The position numbers were made by a program, and so were the translations under genes. A DNA stretch of 64,000 nucleotides, taken from NCBI RefSeq assembly GCF_026262505.1, contig NC_067204.1:17462165-17526164 (forward strand), written 5' to 3'. The DNA comes from Trichomonas vaginalis G3 (Eukaryota; Parabasalia; Trichomonadida; Trichomonadidae). Under the pieces are notes generated by a model. It was not told the origin of the DNA. It did no database searches and saw only the letters and a program-made list of their open reading frames with translations. This document shows, one piece after another, positions 38,885 through 50,339 of the stretch (position 1 is the stretch's first letter; the number at the start of each line of letters is the position of its first letter).

Positions 38885-39466
38885 TTATATTGCTTTATAA
38901 GCGTTGAGAGTACCTGCAATCATGCTATTTAGCTGGTTGTAGATCGATGTGATTTGATCTCCAGTAAGTGGCTCCCAAGACTTTATCATGAAATGAATGT
39001 ATTTGAAAAATGGTAGTACGTCATATCGCTCCCATTGCTGTGTCTTTGGTGATAATTTGTAGGCAATCCTCTCAACTTGTGCAGAAATGCCAGCCTTCCG
39101 GCAAACAACACGATACTCATTACCATTTTTGATAATTTTCATGACAGTGCCTGAGAGACTTACAAGCTTATTGCCGTTGGATTGTAGATCAAAATCAATC
39201 CTATTGAAAAGCTGCTTGGCTAAGGATGCATATTTGGAACATCTAAAGTAATTTGAAACCTTATCTCTTTCTAGATTGAAATCATTAACAACTTGATCAA
39301 CAATTGATTCAAGGTTGGAAGTAGTATAATCTCTTTCTAAATTTACAGGGTTAACTTCAGCTAATTCAAGTTCCGTTTTTGTTATAGGTTTCTTATATGT
39401 ACGATAACTTAAAAGAGTCAGTGCAAGCATGGAATGAATGTCATTTGACAATTTGACATTAAACAA
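38885..39466 (-). CDS. Trichomonad hypothetical protein (193 aa)
   Basis: Residues 1-110 are mostly helical (SMLALTLLSYRTYKKPITKT; SNYFRCSKYASLAKQLFNRI) with regular charge spacing. The middle is a beta hairpin (LVSLSGTVMKIIKNGNEYRV). The end is helical with two aromatic clusters (PFFKYIHFMIKSWEPLTGDQ). It looks soluble, perhaps DNA or protein binding. I do not recognise the family. The ATG at 39466 is the only sensible start. Confidence 0.5.
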   Translation of the reverse strand: MFNVKLSNDIHSMLALTLLSYRTYKKPITKTELELAEVNPVNLERDYTTSNLESIVDQVVNDFNLERDKVSNYFRCSKYASLAKQLFNRIDFDLQSNGNKLVSLSGTVMKIIKNGNEYRVVCRKAGISAQVERIAYKLSPKTQQWERYDVLPFFKYIHFMIKSWEPLTGDQITSIYNQLNSMIAGTLNAYKAI

Positions 39467-39907
39467 TTAAATTTTAATTCATGAATCATACTTAAGGTTC
39501 AATACTCATTATGATTATGAAACGATAAAATGTCATTTGACAAAATATCGTTGTCAAAAATAAGTTTTAATTGTTTTTGTTTTCCTACTGACTTTATGTT
39601 TCAGCTCCCAATTAAATATAGTCTTATGTGTATGATAGGTCACTGTATTGATACAATAAAGCAACTATTAAAATACACATTGCTTTTTAATTAATTGTAA
39701 TCCTCCTATCAAAAAGTGACTAGCCAGGAGATTGTGTTATATTATTGTATGGATATACCTAATTTGGTGATGCAGCTAGAAAACAATAATTTTGATAAAA
39801 AATTATTAAGAATATTTTAATATAAGACTAAAGATAACAGAAAATTTACTCAAAATAAACAAAAGAAAATCATAAAAATGATTATCACAAAAAAATAAAA
39901 TTTTTGA
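39467..39907. other. AT-rich intergenic DNA
   Basis: It holds a short inverted motif, TGTCATTTGACA, at 39421-39450 and again near 39530. No gene is seen. Confidence 0.4.
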
Positions 39908-40729
39908 TTATTCATCTTCAATGAGATTGATTGATAATGGCTTTTGGCGAGCAGACTCATACTTATCTGGCTTATTAATTTCATCTTCATCGAGGTAAAG
40001 CCAGTGTAACATCCAATCAATCATATCTTGTATGAAACAAACCATAATTATCGTTAGATCCTTGATAGTACTGACTGTAAGATTCATGACTCTCTCAAAG
40101 TATGTGTAAGAAGTTGCAACTTCAAAGAGAGAAGTGAAAGATATTGTGAAAATTTCGATAATAAAGCATATACGAGCAAAATTAATCTTGCAACTCATTG
40201 TTCCACTAAAGTCGTTATTAGTGATCTCATTCATGAAGAATAAAGCAGGGAAAGATATCAATGAATGAACGAAAATTAAGAAAAGTAAGTGATAGACACA
40301 TCTAGCTGCAGCGATAGAGTAAAGGTCGTGCGGATCAAAGATAAAGTATTCGAGAATAATGCTGCTAATCGAAGCTACAGCAAATAGAAGTGTTAAAGGT
40401 ATCCAATTTCTTTTAATGAAAGTAGCTTCTGGATTAGAATAGCAAACAAAGTCTTGTAATGAACGGACAAGGAAAATTAACGAAATAATTAAAATTGTAA
40501 AATTGATTGCAGGCAAATAAGCGAATATTTTGCCAATGTGTGCGGCAGATCTGACGTTTTGAACTATGTTAATGATTCCATAGATTGCTACTAAAAGTCT
40601 GAACCAAAATCTACTCCAATATGCAAATATTGATTGTTTTCCTCTCTTAAAGAAAGTCACTATTAATCTGATGAAAAAATACACTCCAAATATCGAAGCG
40701 CCTATGAGAGGAAGATCTTCAATCGACAT
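39908..40729 (-). CDS. Multi-pass membrane protein (273 aa)
   Basis: Six to seven hydrophobic segments are visible: about residues 5-27 (LIGASIFGVYFFIRLIVTFF), 42-60, 72-92 (AINFTILIISLIFLVRSLQD), 110-128 (IPLTLLFAVASISSIILEYF), 140-165, 188-206 and 222-242. The cytosolic-looking tail is acidic and then basic (DEDEINKPDKYESARQKPLS). There is no signal cleavage site and no recognised transporter motif. The upstream TCACTTTTTGGC supports the start at 40729. Confidence 0.6.
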   Translation of the reverse strand: MSIEDLPLIGASIFGVYFFIRLIVTFFKRGKQSIFAYWSRFWFRLLVAIYGIINIVQNVRSAAHIGKIFAYLPAINFTILIISLIFLVRSLQDFVCYSNPEATFIKRNWIPLTLLFAVASISSIILEYFIFDPHDLYSIAAARCVYHLLFLIFVHSLISFPALFFMNEITNNDFSGTMSCKINFARICFIIEIFTISFTSLFEVATSYTYFERVMNLTVSTIKDLTIIMVCFIQDMIDWMLHWLYLDEDEINKPDKYESARQKPLSINLIEDE

Positions 40730-40740
40730 TTTATATTTTT

Positions 40741-40752
40741 GCCAAAAAGTGA
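40741..40752 (-). promoter_or_regulatory. Initiator plus TTTTTGGC box of the membrane-protein gene
   Basis: On the minus strand TCACTTTTTGGC lies 12-23 bp before the ATG. It combines the TCA-Y-T initiator with a T-run/GGC box of the kind reported for trichomonad core promoters. Confidence 0.5.
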
Positions 40753-41303
40753 CAGATCTGCCAATGTTCCAATTCTTGTAAAGTTATCAATCTTCTTCAA
40801 GAATTACAAAATAGTTCGAAAATTGAAAACCGCTTCACTCATTCAATTTTCGCCCTATTTTGCTAAAATATTGGCAGAGCATCGGATTTCTTCCTCAATG
40901 TTTACTTATGCATATAGTTTTTGAATTCCATATTCAATAAGTTCTATATTACTATGTATCGCATATATGTCAGTTAATGAATATCAATAACGAAATAAAA
41001 CCTCCATTTACAAAGTTTACTTTATGTATAGCTATTGTAATCACTTTTGTGTTATGAAATGCTTAATAATAATGAAATCATTATTAATGCACTTAATTCG
41101 AAAACATAAACATTTATTCTCAAAATTAGCAAATGAAAAATGATGGCATCTACAAAATGAGCATGAATTCATATTTTACACACTGAAATAATCTTTACCG
41201 ATCCTTAAATAAGGATTTGCGAATCGGAACATATAAAAATCGCTTTAACGTATTTATTATGGAGCACATCTTCGAGAATATCATAAAAAGAAAGAGTAGC
41301 ATC
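40753..41303. other. AT-rich intergenic DNA
   Basis: No gene, RNA gene or repeat is recognised. Confidence 0.4.
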
Positions 41304-43205
41304 TTACGTCGGAAAGTTATTATTTGTACCGTGTGAAATAAGAAGTTCAACTATTTCTTTATTATTTTTATCTTCTGCATATTGAATAGCTGTTTTTCCG
41401 GCTCCATCTTTTTCATTGATATTGGCACCATGTGAAAGAAGAAGTTCAACTGTTTCTTTTTCATTATATTTTACTGCGACATGAAGAGCTGTTTTTCCAG
41501 TCCCATCTTTTTCATTGGCATTTGCACCATGTAAAAGAAGAAATTCGACTATATCTTTACGAGAATTTTCTAATTCATAATGAAGAGCGTCTCTTTCTTT
41601 ATCTGTTTTATTGATATTTTGGCGAAGTGAAATTAGATTTTCGGCTACTTTATGACTATTATAATCTGCTACAATATGAAGAGCGGTGCATCCATATTTA
41701 TTTATTTTTTCATTGATATTTGCTCCATGTAAAAGAAGAAGTTCGGCGATTTCGGTATGATAAAGAATAGCAGCATAATGAAAAGCTGTGAATCCATTTT
41801 GATTTTTTTCATTTATATTTGCGCCATGTGAAATAAGAAGTTCAGCAATCTCTGTAGAATTATTATAAGCTGAAAAATGAAGAGCAGTGAATCCATCTTG
41901 ACCTTTGTCATTGATATTTGCACCATGTGAAATAAGAAGTTCGGCAGTTTCTTTACTATTACGAAATGCCGCAATATGAAGAGCTGTGTTTCCATCATTA
42001 TCCTTTTCATTGATTTTTGCGCCATGTGAAATAAGAAGTTCTGCAATTTCTTTACTATTATGATAAGCTGCATAATGAAGGGCAGTGTCTCCAGATTGAT
42101 TTTTGTCATTGATATTCGCACCATGTGAAATAAGAAGTTCTGCAATTTCTTTACTATTATGATAAGCTGCATAATGAAGGGCAGTGTCTCCAGATTGATT
42201 TTTGTCATTGACATTTGCACCATGTGAAATAAGAAGTTTTGCTGATTCTTTAAAATTATATCGTGCGGCGTAATGAAGAGCGGTCAGTTCATTTGAATCT
42301 TTTTCATTGATATTTGCACCAAGTGAAAGAAAATATTCACATAGGGATGGAATATTAATCATCGCTGAATAAATCAGGCAACTGTTAAAATCATTAGATT
42401 GGTCAAAATAAACTAAGATTGAGTCAAGATTATTATATTCTACGCAATTATGTAAATTGATATCCAAAAAGTACTCATACATTAAGAATGTAACAAAATC
42501 AATGTTGTGTGAAATAATTGCATATGTCATGCATTCTTCGTCTGGTTTGCGATATTTCAAACATTCGCTCATGATCTCTTGATTTCTTCCTAAAAATGAA
42601 AATTGAAGACATGTTTGAGTAATTTCTGAGTTAAATTTTGTTCTTAATAATTTGAAACAATCAATTGCTCCATGGTAACAACATAATTCAAGTAATGAAT
42701 ATTCATGGGGAGAATATGGATATAGACTACTATTAAGTTTTTGATCTTCATTGAATTCTTCTTTTTCTATGAATGAAATGAATACTTCTTTGTCATCATA
42801 CATAATGGCTCTGTAAATTGTATTTTCTGAAAGAATATCGAGATTTTCTGAGCTAATCTCTCGGAAATAACCATCATTATAGAATTCAATTCCATATTCT
42901 ATATAAAATTCCAGACTGTTAACCTCTTCCACATGATAATCATCGGTTATGAGTTTGGCCAGATATAAATATGACTTTTCATAGCGATTATTATATGGAA
43001 TTACCTTTAGAATAGACCTTATAATACTGTATGGAGAGTGTTTCATTGAATCAATCATGTCTGTTTTGATCATTTTGTAAATTGAGTATAATTCTTCTTC
43101 ATTTTCCGTTTTTAGCTGGTACAAAGCAATATATGAATCAATGTAGTATTTATAGATGCTTCGCAATTCACTATATTTATTTGTGATAATGTCTTGATCA
43201 GACAT
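41304..43205 (-). CDS. Ankyrin-repeat protein with trichomonad DUF3447-type N-terminus
   Basis: A 633-residue protein. Residues 1-300 have the helical trichomonad layout seen in DUF3447/ankyrin proteins (YSELRSIYKYYIDSYIALYQ; ELCCYHGAIDCFKLLRTKFN). From about residue 300 to the end there are ten consecutive ankyrin units of 33 residues of the type GDTALHYAAYHNSKEIAELL-ISHGANINDKNQ. Two adjacent units are identical at the DNA level over nearly 100 bp (near 42020-42220), a sign of recent repeat expansion or gene conversion. It probably acts as a protein-binding scaffold in the cytosol. Confidence 0.9.
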   Translation of the reverse strand: MSDQDIITNKYSELRSIYKYYIDSYIALYQLKTENEEELYSIYKMIKTDMIDSMKHSPYSIIRSILKVIPYNNRYEKSYLYLAKLITDDYHVEEVNSLEFYIEYGIEFYNDGYFREISSENLDILSENTIYRAIMYDDKEVFISFIEKEEFNEDQKLNSSLYPYSPHEYSLLELCCYHGAIDCFKLLRTKFNSEITQTCLQFSFLGRNQEIMSECLKYRKPDEECMTYAIISHNIDFVTFLMYEYFLDINLHNCVEYNNLDSILVYFDQSNDFNSCLIYSAMINIPSLCEYFLSLGANINEKDSNELTALHYAARYNFKESAKLLISHGANVNDKNQSGDTALHYAAYHNSKEIAELLISHGANINDKNQSGDTALHYAAYHNSKEIAELLISHGAKINEKDNDGNTALHIAAFRNSKETAELLISHGANINDKGQDGFTALHFSAYNNSTEIAELLISHGANINEKNQNGFTAFHYAAILYHTEIAELLLLHGANINEKINKYGCTALHIVADYNSHKVAENLISLRQNINKTDKERDALHYELENSRKDIVEFLLLHGANANEKDGTGKTALHVAVKYNEKETVELLLSHGANINEKDGAGKTAIQYAEDKNNKEIVELLISHGTNNNFPT

Positions 43206-43662
43206 ACAAAAAACTAAAAGCCATATATTTACATCCTACCATTAAAAATATCTTTGGAATTGTTATGAAGAAAAAAAATCATATGTTAGCTTTGTGAAAA
43301 ACAATGATCACAAAGATTTCCAAATAATTTATGAATAATGATCATGTTTATATATATGAAATGACACAATAACAATAGTGAAGGTGAAAGCAATAAGAGA
43401 ATCATCAATAAGCCTATATTGCTTTCAAGACTGTGATCTTGTTAAATGATGCAATATTTAAGGAAATAAAATGATGTTTTTCCTTATAATTCATAAATGC
43501 AACACTATCTGAAGCAATTTCGGATTTTTTGATAGATTCATTAAATTTTTATGGAATCATTTTGTTAAATCGAGATGTAGTTGCTTTGCTATTTAGAATG
43601 TTATTTACTAATATATAATTACCTTTTTATTTCATGTTATTTAATAATACAAAATAAGGAAG
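43206..43662. other. AT-rich intergenic DNA
   Basis: No gene is seen up to the TTAA element. Confidence 0.4.
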
Positions 43663-44713
43663 TTAAGGGTCCACTGTAAAAATTGAAAGTCTCTCAAAAT
43701 TGAGAGGCGATTTGCAAATAATCGTTATCGTCTTTTTTCGAAAATCCACTTTTCCTAGTGTTCTGATTAATATTTTGTGAATGGAATAATGAAGTATATG
43801 TTTTTGTAAGATGGTAATATATTCTATCACTTCAAATCGGATAAAAATTGCAAAATCGGCGAGTTTTATAAGAACATGATTTTTTCGAATTTTTTCGCTT
43901 TTGGATGCGTGTTTTGAAAAATAGATATTTTCGAATTTTGATTTTATCTTAAGTATAAGTTTTATATTAGGAATTTTTGTGACCTATTTCCAATCATTAA
44001 TTCCGATGTTTCTTTAGGAATTTATTTGAGAAGAAATTAGGAATTTCGCTTTTATGCTATTACAAACTAATATTATGATGCATGTAGTTTATATTCATTG
44101 AGGCCAATGCCGGGATATCTTGCATTAAAAAAAAATTCAAAGAATTGACAATTAGATAGCACAAATTTAATTCTCTAGACAAAGTATTATTGCTTATATA
44201 TTCAAAACATTATCCTTAGTTTTGATATGTTGGCCAAAAATTTTCGTGTTATTTTTTGTGTTTAAGCATAAATTATGTATTTACTTATGAAGGATAAGCA
44301 TTTATTCATTATCATAAAGATATACCATAACAAATTGATAACATTTAAAAAAAAAGTGTATTTTAGTGGGTATTATTCTGGCCAATGCCCATTTTTAAAC
44401 GATTTAATATTGACCATATCAATAGCCGACTCAATGTAAAAATTTAGATATTATTTTTTTCATTATTCAAACTTTGATAAATTTTAGTATAATAAATGAT
44501 TTTGTTTCGTGTCTGATACAGAAATGAAAAGCTTAATTAATATTATTTTGCATTTTTTCAAGAATGTTAGAGTACATCTACATTAAAAAATCAGATTCGA
44601 ACTGCGATACTGCATCAAATTGATGCATATCTGATAAGGATCTCAAAACACCATCTCGAGCAATATTTTTGGGACGACGATAGGCCTTATTTGGCCTTAC
44701 AGTGGACCCTTAA
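43663..44713. mobile_element. TTAA-type non-autonomous DNA element (1.05 kb)
   Basis: Perfect 17-bp inverted ends TTAAGGGTCCACTGTAA stand at 43663 and, inverted, at 44697-44713. The ends begin with TTAA on both sides, as expected of a TTAA target-site duplication (piggyBac or Kolobok type). No long frame lies inside. A subterminal TCTCAAAATTGAGAG palindrome is shared with the element at 57731-58778, which has nearly the same length and ends. The right end lies only 6 bp beyond the stop codon of the exportin-like gene. Confidence 0.8.
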
Positions 44714-44719
44714 AAATAT

Positions 44720-47224
44720 TTAAATTCCTAATGATGAAATAACTTTTCTCATATCAATGTAGTTTTTTCTAGCATCTTCTGTAGACATTTTCTCATCAGG
44801 ATCAAGCAAGAAAGATTCAATCGATTCAGGCTGTAAGCCTAAATTGCTGACATTATTTAATATTTCGTGCACTTTCTCTGGATTAAGAGAATTCAAAGAC
44901 TGGAAGAATTTCTGTGTTCTCTTAAACAGTTGGAACAAACCAGAAGCATCTTGATCCAATTCACTAGCCAAAGTAAATGAAACAGGGCATATTTGGAGTA
45001 TTTCATAGATTTGTTCTGGATAATTTTTAGCGAAATCTTTAAACATCATTGTTACAGATGTGAATATCTTTGGTCTATCCATGATTTGCAAGTAGATGTT
45101 TCTAATGTATTCGAAAACAGCGGATTGGAATTCTTCGGTTAATTTTGATCTGTTTAATTTAAATGTCTCAGCAAATTCATCGAAAGCCGTGTCAATAAAG
45201 ATATTCTTTTCCTTCTTGATTCTATCAACATCAAGGCAAGCGCATAAACTATTAAAAATGGCTTGTTCGTAGTTGTTCAACCATTCATCATTATCAATAA
45301 TTTGGGACTTGAAATACTTCAAAAGGCTAGAGATCAATGATCTCAAACCTCTTGGCCCAACAACATTGGGAATAAATGTTGTAACAAAATCAAAAATATC
45401 TGTTGTTAACAAAGCAGTTGCTGCTTCAATGTAAACACTTGTTAAATGGTCATCTCCTATAACATATTGTTGCAAACCTTCCAAGAAAGGAATATAAGGA
45501 GAGTTATCAGTATTTTTGTTAGTTTTCATCTTCATAAATGTCAATGTACAAAGAATAATGTTATTGAATTCAGGTGTTCCGGATTGTGATTGAGAAATAG
45601 CGCTTTCAAAATTAGATAAATATTCAGCAAATCTTTGTTCAGAGTTCATTTCTGCCATTAATAATCCTGTGCCAACAGAAATACACTCCGGATTCCATGA
45701 ACCAATCAAATCTTCTATTAATTCACTAGCTTCACTCTTCAGACGTCCAGAATGATAAGAAGTGAAATCTGTGAATAAGCTCATGAAGAAAGAAAGTGAT
45801 TCTGTATCGAGTTGCGACTGCTGCATGATGTTAACAAACAAGGAAAGCATTTGCATTGTGTCTGCTTGACGGAATTTGTCGGCTCCCGTGTAAGATAACT
45901 CAGCAAAAGTGCAGAATGAGATAATTTGTTGTGGAGAATATGGCTGTTCAATTGTTAATATGGATTTTGTCTTTTGGATGAACATATCAAGGTATTTGTT
46001 GTATATATAACCTTTGGAAAGTAACTGTTTTCCGAAAAATGTTAATGCACCGATAATTGCAGGTGCTTCTGTTGGATCTGTTTCGCCAATTGGCGAGAAT
46101 ATGAACTCTTCAAGATTTGTGAAGGCACCAGAGCGCATTTGGCATTCAACTGTCGTAACGCAAATATTTGAAAAAGCAATTGCGTACTTTTTGCTCTTTA
46201 AATAGAGAGCGGGTGTGATATCTGAGTTGAAGAATGTAACAAGATGCTCGAATCCAAGCTGGAAAGCTGCTTCGAAGTCAAATGATTCTGCACTTTGTTG
46301 ACTAATGTAAAAACAAATAAATGGTGATACCGTAACAGCACAAAACTCACTAATAGTAAGTAATTGAAGTGAAAATTCGTAAAATGAAGCATCATAAGTA
46401 ATTAATCCGACATTTGATATTAAAATTGCAACTGCGTTTTGTATTTGTTCGGAATCGTTAAAAGTCTGAAGAATCTGTGTGAGATTTTCAATGTTCGCGA
46501 AATTAAAAATCAAATCTGAAATATTTGAATCATTTATGCTACGTTTGATAATATTATTGAATACTGTTAGCGCATTTGCTGTTGTTGGCTTTGTTTCAAT
46601 GCCATGTTGAAGAAGACGCAAAACATCTTGATTATTTATAAAGTCTAAATCGCACCATGGTGTTAATTCAACTAATATTCGTAGAGCTGTTTGAATATCC
46701 GACTCTAATAGTTGACATGTGTATTCAAGAATCGAATTTAATATTCCAGATTGGCGGAGAGAACCTTTTAAGTTCGAAAATAATTCCAATCGTAGTGGTG
46801 AGAGAACTGATGTTTCCCTTCCGAAAGATACTAAGAATTCCGCAATTATAACTGGGTTAAATTCAAAAATTGTATTAAAAATATTAGGATAGTTATTTGG
46901 ATAATTGTATAATACGAAAAGTGATTGCGATTCAGCTATTTCTGCTGCCAGTGTTGCTTGTAACGAATTATAATTCTGTGGAATAACTTCAAACAAAAAA
47001 GAATATATGATTGGAATGATTTCGTTAGGCATTTCATTAGCATTAAAACGGAAATTTTTGGAAATTACTTGAAGTGTAAGTTTTTTGATTTCATTTCCTT
47101 GGAATGATAAGAAATTCGTCATTAATTCATTTAAATTCTCATAGCTTCGGCAGAATGCTGCAAGAGCCGTATAGTTATTGGACTTTATAAGTTCATTAAC
47201 TTCAGTTTCCCTTGAATCTGTCAT
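44720..47224 (-). CDS. Exportin-like karyopherin (possibly exportin-T)
   Basis: An 834-residue all-helical HEAT/ARM-type protein. Residues 85-140 (NYPNNYPNIFNTIFEFNPVI, AEFLVSFGRETSV) resemble the exportin block in which 'P..W..FF..L' is followed by a helix and 'FLRIL..ID'. This is best known in exportin-T (tRNA export) and related exportins. The rest of the solenoid has weak consensus. The chain is somewhat shorter than typical exportin-T (about 960), as is common in trichomonads. The likely role is nuclear export; the cargo is not determined. The 3' end abuts the TTAA element. Confidence 0.5.
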   Translation of the reverse strand: MTDSRETEVNELIKSNNYTALAAFCRSYENLNELMTNFLSFQGNEIKKLTLQVISKNFRFNANEMPNEIIPIIYSFLFEVIPQNYNSLQATLAAEIAESQSLFVLYNYPNNYPNIFNTIFEFNPVIIAEFLVSFGRETSVLSPLRLELFSNLKGSLRQSGILNSILEYTCQLLESDIQTALRILVELTPWCDLDFINNQDVLRLLQHGIETKPTTANALTVFNNIIKRSINDSNISDLIFNFANIENLTQILQTFNDSEQIQNAVAILISNVGLITYDASFYEFSLQLLTISEFCAVTVSPFICFYISQQSAESFDFEAAFQLGFEHLVTFFNSDITPALYLKSKKYAIAFSNICVTTVECQMRSGAFTNLEEFIFSPIGETDPTEAPAIIGALTFFGKQLLSKGYIYNKYLDMFIQKTKSILTIEQPYSPQQIISFCTFAELSYTGADKFRQADTMQMLSLFVNIMQQSQLDTESLSFFMSLFTDFTSYHSGRLKSEASELIEDLIGSWNPECISVGTGLLMAEMNSEQRFAEYLSNFESAISQSQSGTPEFNNIILCTLTFMKMKTNKNTDNSPYIPFLEGLQQYVIGDDHLTSVYIEAATALLTTDIFDFVTTFIPNVVGPRGLRSLISSLLKYFKSQIIDNDEWLNNYEQAIFNSLCACLDVDRIKKEKNIFIDTAFDEFAETFKLNRSKLTEEFQSAVFEYIRNIYLQIMDRPKIFTSVTMMFKDFAKNYPEQIYEILQICPVSFTLASELDQDASGLFQLFKRTQKFFQSLNSLNPEKVHEILNNVSNLGLQPESIESFLLDPDEKMSTEDARKNYIDMRKVISSLGI

Positions 47225-47685
47225 TTATTTTTATAATTTTGAGAGTGGGAGCGGTAATTATCAAAATTGAGAAATAATCATTGAAATTAACTCTCACCGA
47301 CAAATATGATTCACCGAGAAATCGGAGAAATGACTGTACAATTTCGATCATCAAAAAACAAAAAACTCATAAATTCCATATTTATTGGAATTTTCAAACT
47401 ATCCTACTTGAGTTCTTCTTGAATCTTGCTTCTCTATTAATATTGATTGATATTTTTAACATATCTAAATTGAAATCTAACTAATATATAGAGTAAATGA
47501 GCCTTTTGATGGAAACATGCCATATAAAACTTCTGAAATTCGAGTGTTTGATGATCATTCAATGAAAAAAACTTAATTTTCAAAAAAATTATTTATGAAT
47601 TAAGACTTTTTATTTCAAAATATATAAAACTTGTATTCATATAAAATATAACTAAAGAAAGATATAATAAAAATATTACTAAAAA
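47225..47685. other. AT-rich intergenic DNA
   Basis: Nothing is recognised between the exportin-like gene and Hsp70. Confidence 0.4.
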
Positions 47686-49554
47686 TTACCGAACCTTGAG
47701 ATTATCTGGCATTTCCATAGCAACAGCCTGAAGAGCCTTGAAAGCAGTATTGATCTTATCCATATCATATGTTGCGAGAGCAGCGTTCATTTCCTTAACC
47801 TTCTGTTCGACCTTTTCGATGAGCCATTTTGGTAATCTGTCCTTGTTGAAGTGGATTTGCTTTTCGATTTCACCAACAAATCCGTGCATATCGTAGGATT
47901 GTTCTATGACAACTTTGCGCTGTTCATCTTCTTTCCTGTGCTTATCAGCATCAGCGATCATCTTCATGATCTCTTCCTGTGTCAATCCGCCTGACTGCTT
48001 GATCTCAATCTTCTGTTCCTTGCCGGATCCTTTGTCAACAGCTGAAACGTGGATAATCGAATTTGCGTCAATTTCAAAAGTGACATTGATATTTGGAATT
48101 CCTCTTGGCTGTGGTGGGATACCGACCAAATTGAATTCACCGAGGAACTTGTTGTCCTTAACAAGTTCTCTTTCTCCTTGGTAAACGCGAATTGCGATGT
48201 TCTTTTGGCCATCAACACCTGTTGAGAAGCTTTCTGTGATCTTTGTTGGGACAACAGTGTTACGTGGGATAAGGCGAGTGAAAACGCCACCCATAGTCTC
48301 AATACCAAGAGATAATGGTGTGACATCTAATAATAAGATCTCATCGAGACCTCCTGTAAGTACTGAGCCCTGGATTGAAGCACCAACAGCAACAACTTCA
48401 TCAGGATTGACACCGCGGAATGGATCTTTGCCGAAGAATTCGCCAACTGAGGAAATAACCTTTGGAACACGAGTCATGCCTCCGACAAGGATGACTTCGT
48501 TGATATCGTGTGGATTCATCGATGCATCCTTGAGAGCTTGTGTAACTGGGTCGAGAGTCTTCTTGATTAAAGGTAATGTAAGAGCTTCGAACATTTGGCG
48601 GGTGACTGTCATGGAGAGGTGCTTTGGACCAGCTCCTGTACTTGTAATGTATGGAAGATTGACTTCTGTCATGATTGAAGATGAAAGATCGCATTTAGCC
48701 TTTTCTGCGGCTTCACGGATACGTGCGACGGCCATTGGATCTGCAGAGAGATCAATGTTCTCGTCCTTCTTGTATTGCTGAAGGATGTAGTTTGTTAAAA
48801 CATTATCGAAGTCTTCTCCTCCGAGGAATGTGTTTCCGTTTGTAGATTTGACTTCGAAGATGCCATCGTCACTGATTTCGAGAATGGAAATATCGAATGT
48901 GCCGCCACCAAGATCGTAAACAGCGACTGTTTCGCCTTTCTTGCGGTTTAAGCCGTAGGCGAGTGCAGCAGCTGTTGGCTCGTTGATTGTACGCATAACG
49001 TTGAGTCCAGCTAAGCGGCCAGCGTCCTTTGTAGCCTGGCGCTGTGCATTGTTGAAATAAGCTGGGACTGTGACGATCGCATCCTTAACCTTTTGGCCTA
49101 AGTATGCCTCAGCAGTCTCTTTCATCTTAGCAAGAACGTATCCACCGATCTGGGAAGGAGAATAAAGTTTGCCTTTGCCGTCTCTGACCCAAGCTTCGCC
49201 GTTTTCGGCCTTGGCAACCTCGAATGAGCACATCTTCATTGCTTGTAATGTCATATCATCATCAAATGTGCGACCGATAATTCTCTTTGTGGCTGCGAAG
49301 GTGGATTTAGGATTGAGAACGAGTTGACGCTTTGCTTGTTCACCAACTAAGAGTTGTCCGTTCTTATCGAATGCAACAACTGATGGCGTTGTGCGTTGTC
49401 CGTCAGAATTTGGAATAACTTTTGGTTTTCCTGCTTCTACAACAGCGACGCAAGAATTTGTTGTACCAAGATCGATACCAATGATAGGCGATGCGCCTTT
49501 AGCAAAGGAACGAGCGAAAGAAGAATTAAGATGCCTTCCGCAAGTAGCCAACAT
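47686..49554 (-). CDS. Mitochondrial-type (hydrogenosomal) Hsp70
   Basis: A 622-residue DnaK-class protein. [20 protein letters not shown] is a typical short trichomonad hydrogenosomal presequence, with a likely cleavage near residue 15-19 after an arginine. Then come [14 protein letters not shown] (phosphate 1), [35 protein letters not shown] (phosphate 2) and [13 protein letters not shown] (adenosine). The substrate-binding domain holds [16 protein letters not shown]. The GDAWV-like insert ([20 protein letters not shown]) and the signatures place it with mitochondrial/bacterial DnaK rather than cytosolic or ER Hsp70. The C-terminal lid lacks EEVD or KDEL. It drives import and folding in the hydrogenosome. 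Confidence 0.96.
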   Translation of the reverse strand: MLATCGRHLNSSFARSFAKGASPIIGIDLGTTNSCVAVVEAGKPKVIPNSDGQRTTPSVVAFDKNGQLLVGEQAKRQLVLNPKSTFAATKRIIGRTFDDDMTLQAMKMCSFEVAKAENGEAWVRDGKGKLYSPSQIGGYVLAKMKETAEAYLGQKVKDAIVTVPAYFNNAQRQATKDAGRLAGLNVMRTINEPTAAALAYGLNRKKGETVAVYDLGGGTFDISILEISDDGIFEVKSTNGNTFLGGEDFDNVLTNYILQQYKKDENIDLSADPMAVARIREAAEKAKCDLSSSIMTEVNLPYITSTGAGPKHLSMTVTRQMFEALTLPLIKKTLDPVTQALKDASMNPHDINEVILVGGMTRVPKVISSVGEFFGKDPFRGVNPDEVVAVGASIQGSVLTGGLDEILLLDVTPLSLGIETMGGVFTRLIPRNTVVPTKITESFSTGVDGQKNIAIRVYQGERELVKDNKFLGEFNLVGIPPQPRGIPNINVTFEIDANSIIHVSAVDKGSGKEQKIEIKQSGGLTQEEIMKMIADADKHRKEDEQRKVVIEQSYDMHGFVGEIEKQIHFNKDRLPKWLIEKVEQKVKEMNAALATYDMDKINTAFKALQAVAMEMPDNLKVR

Positions 49555-50339
49555 TGTTTTTTGATATTTGTAAACATCAGAAAATATAAAATTATCTCAA
49601 ATAAGATTTCAAAGTAAGTAGATGTAGTTATTGATGAATAATAAAATTTTAAATTTTGAAAGAGAAAAAAATCATAATTGGCTACATACAGATTTCGCTA
49701 ATAGTTGCATAATTTGGATATGTTACTTGTACCTGATGATATTTGTAAGGAATATTCAAATCAATCAAAATTTTCCCAATTTTCCCTTGACAATTTCCCT
49801 GTATAATTTTGTTTATACATATAAAAATTCATGATATGCTATTTGCAACGCAATATGGACGCATTTCTCTGAGAGAATTCTCAAAATTCGAAAAATCCCA
49901 CTTATTATAGCAGAAACTCTGTGGTTAAGCATATTTTTGCAAATAAAACAGAAACTGTAAGAAGATTTATATTATAAGTGGGTCAATCGAAATTCATTCG
50001 GTTCTCCCTTGAATAATATTAGTTTTCATTGTTTGTAAATGGTGTAAGGATATCCTGTATAGCAACGCCACATATGAGTCTGGTTTCCTTCTTTATTTAT
50101 AAAATTTGAAAAATGATCCTTTATAAAATCTTCAAAATGCCATGTTACTCTGGGGATTGAAATGTATTAGATTATCCTTCATTTACAACAGTTCCTATGT
50201 TTTTTCTTAATGATCAAACAAGATTGTTTATTGAAATCTCATGTTTTGTTTTTGTAAAATGAAATATAATATGCTTTGTTAAATAAATGAGTTATGAAAT
50301 AAACGAATATAGTCAAACAAACAAAAAATCTTTACAAAA
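49555..50339. other. AT-rich intergenic DNA
   Basis: About 0.8 kb without a credible gene. No repeats were seen. Confidence 0.4.

Noticed and set aside
48197-48781. Long open frame antisense to Hsp70
   Set aside because: Antisense frames of Hsp70 genes are commonly open because of codon bias; it has no independent support.
49631-49834. 67-codon frame upstream of Hsp70
   Set aside because: Low-complexity, with no start context; probably chance.
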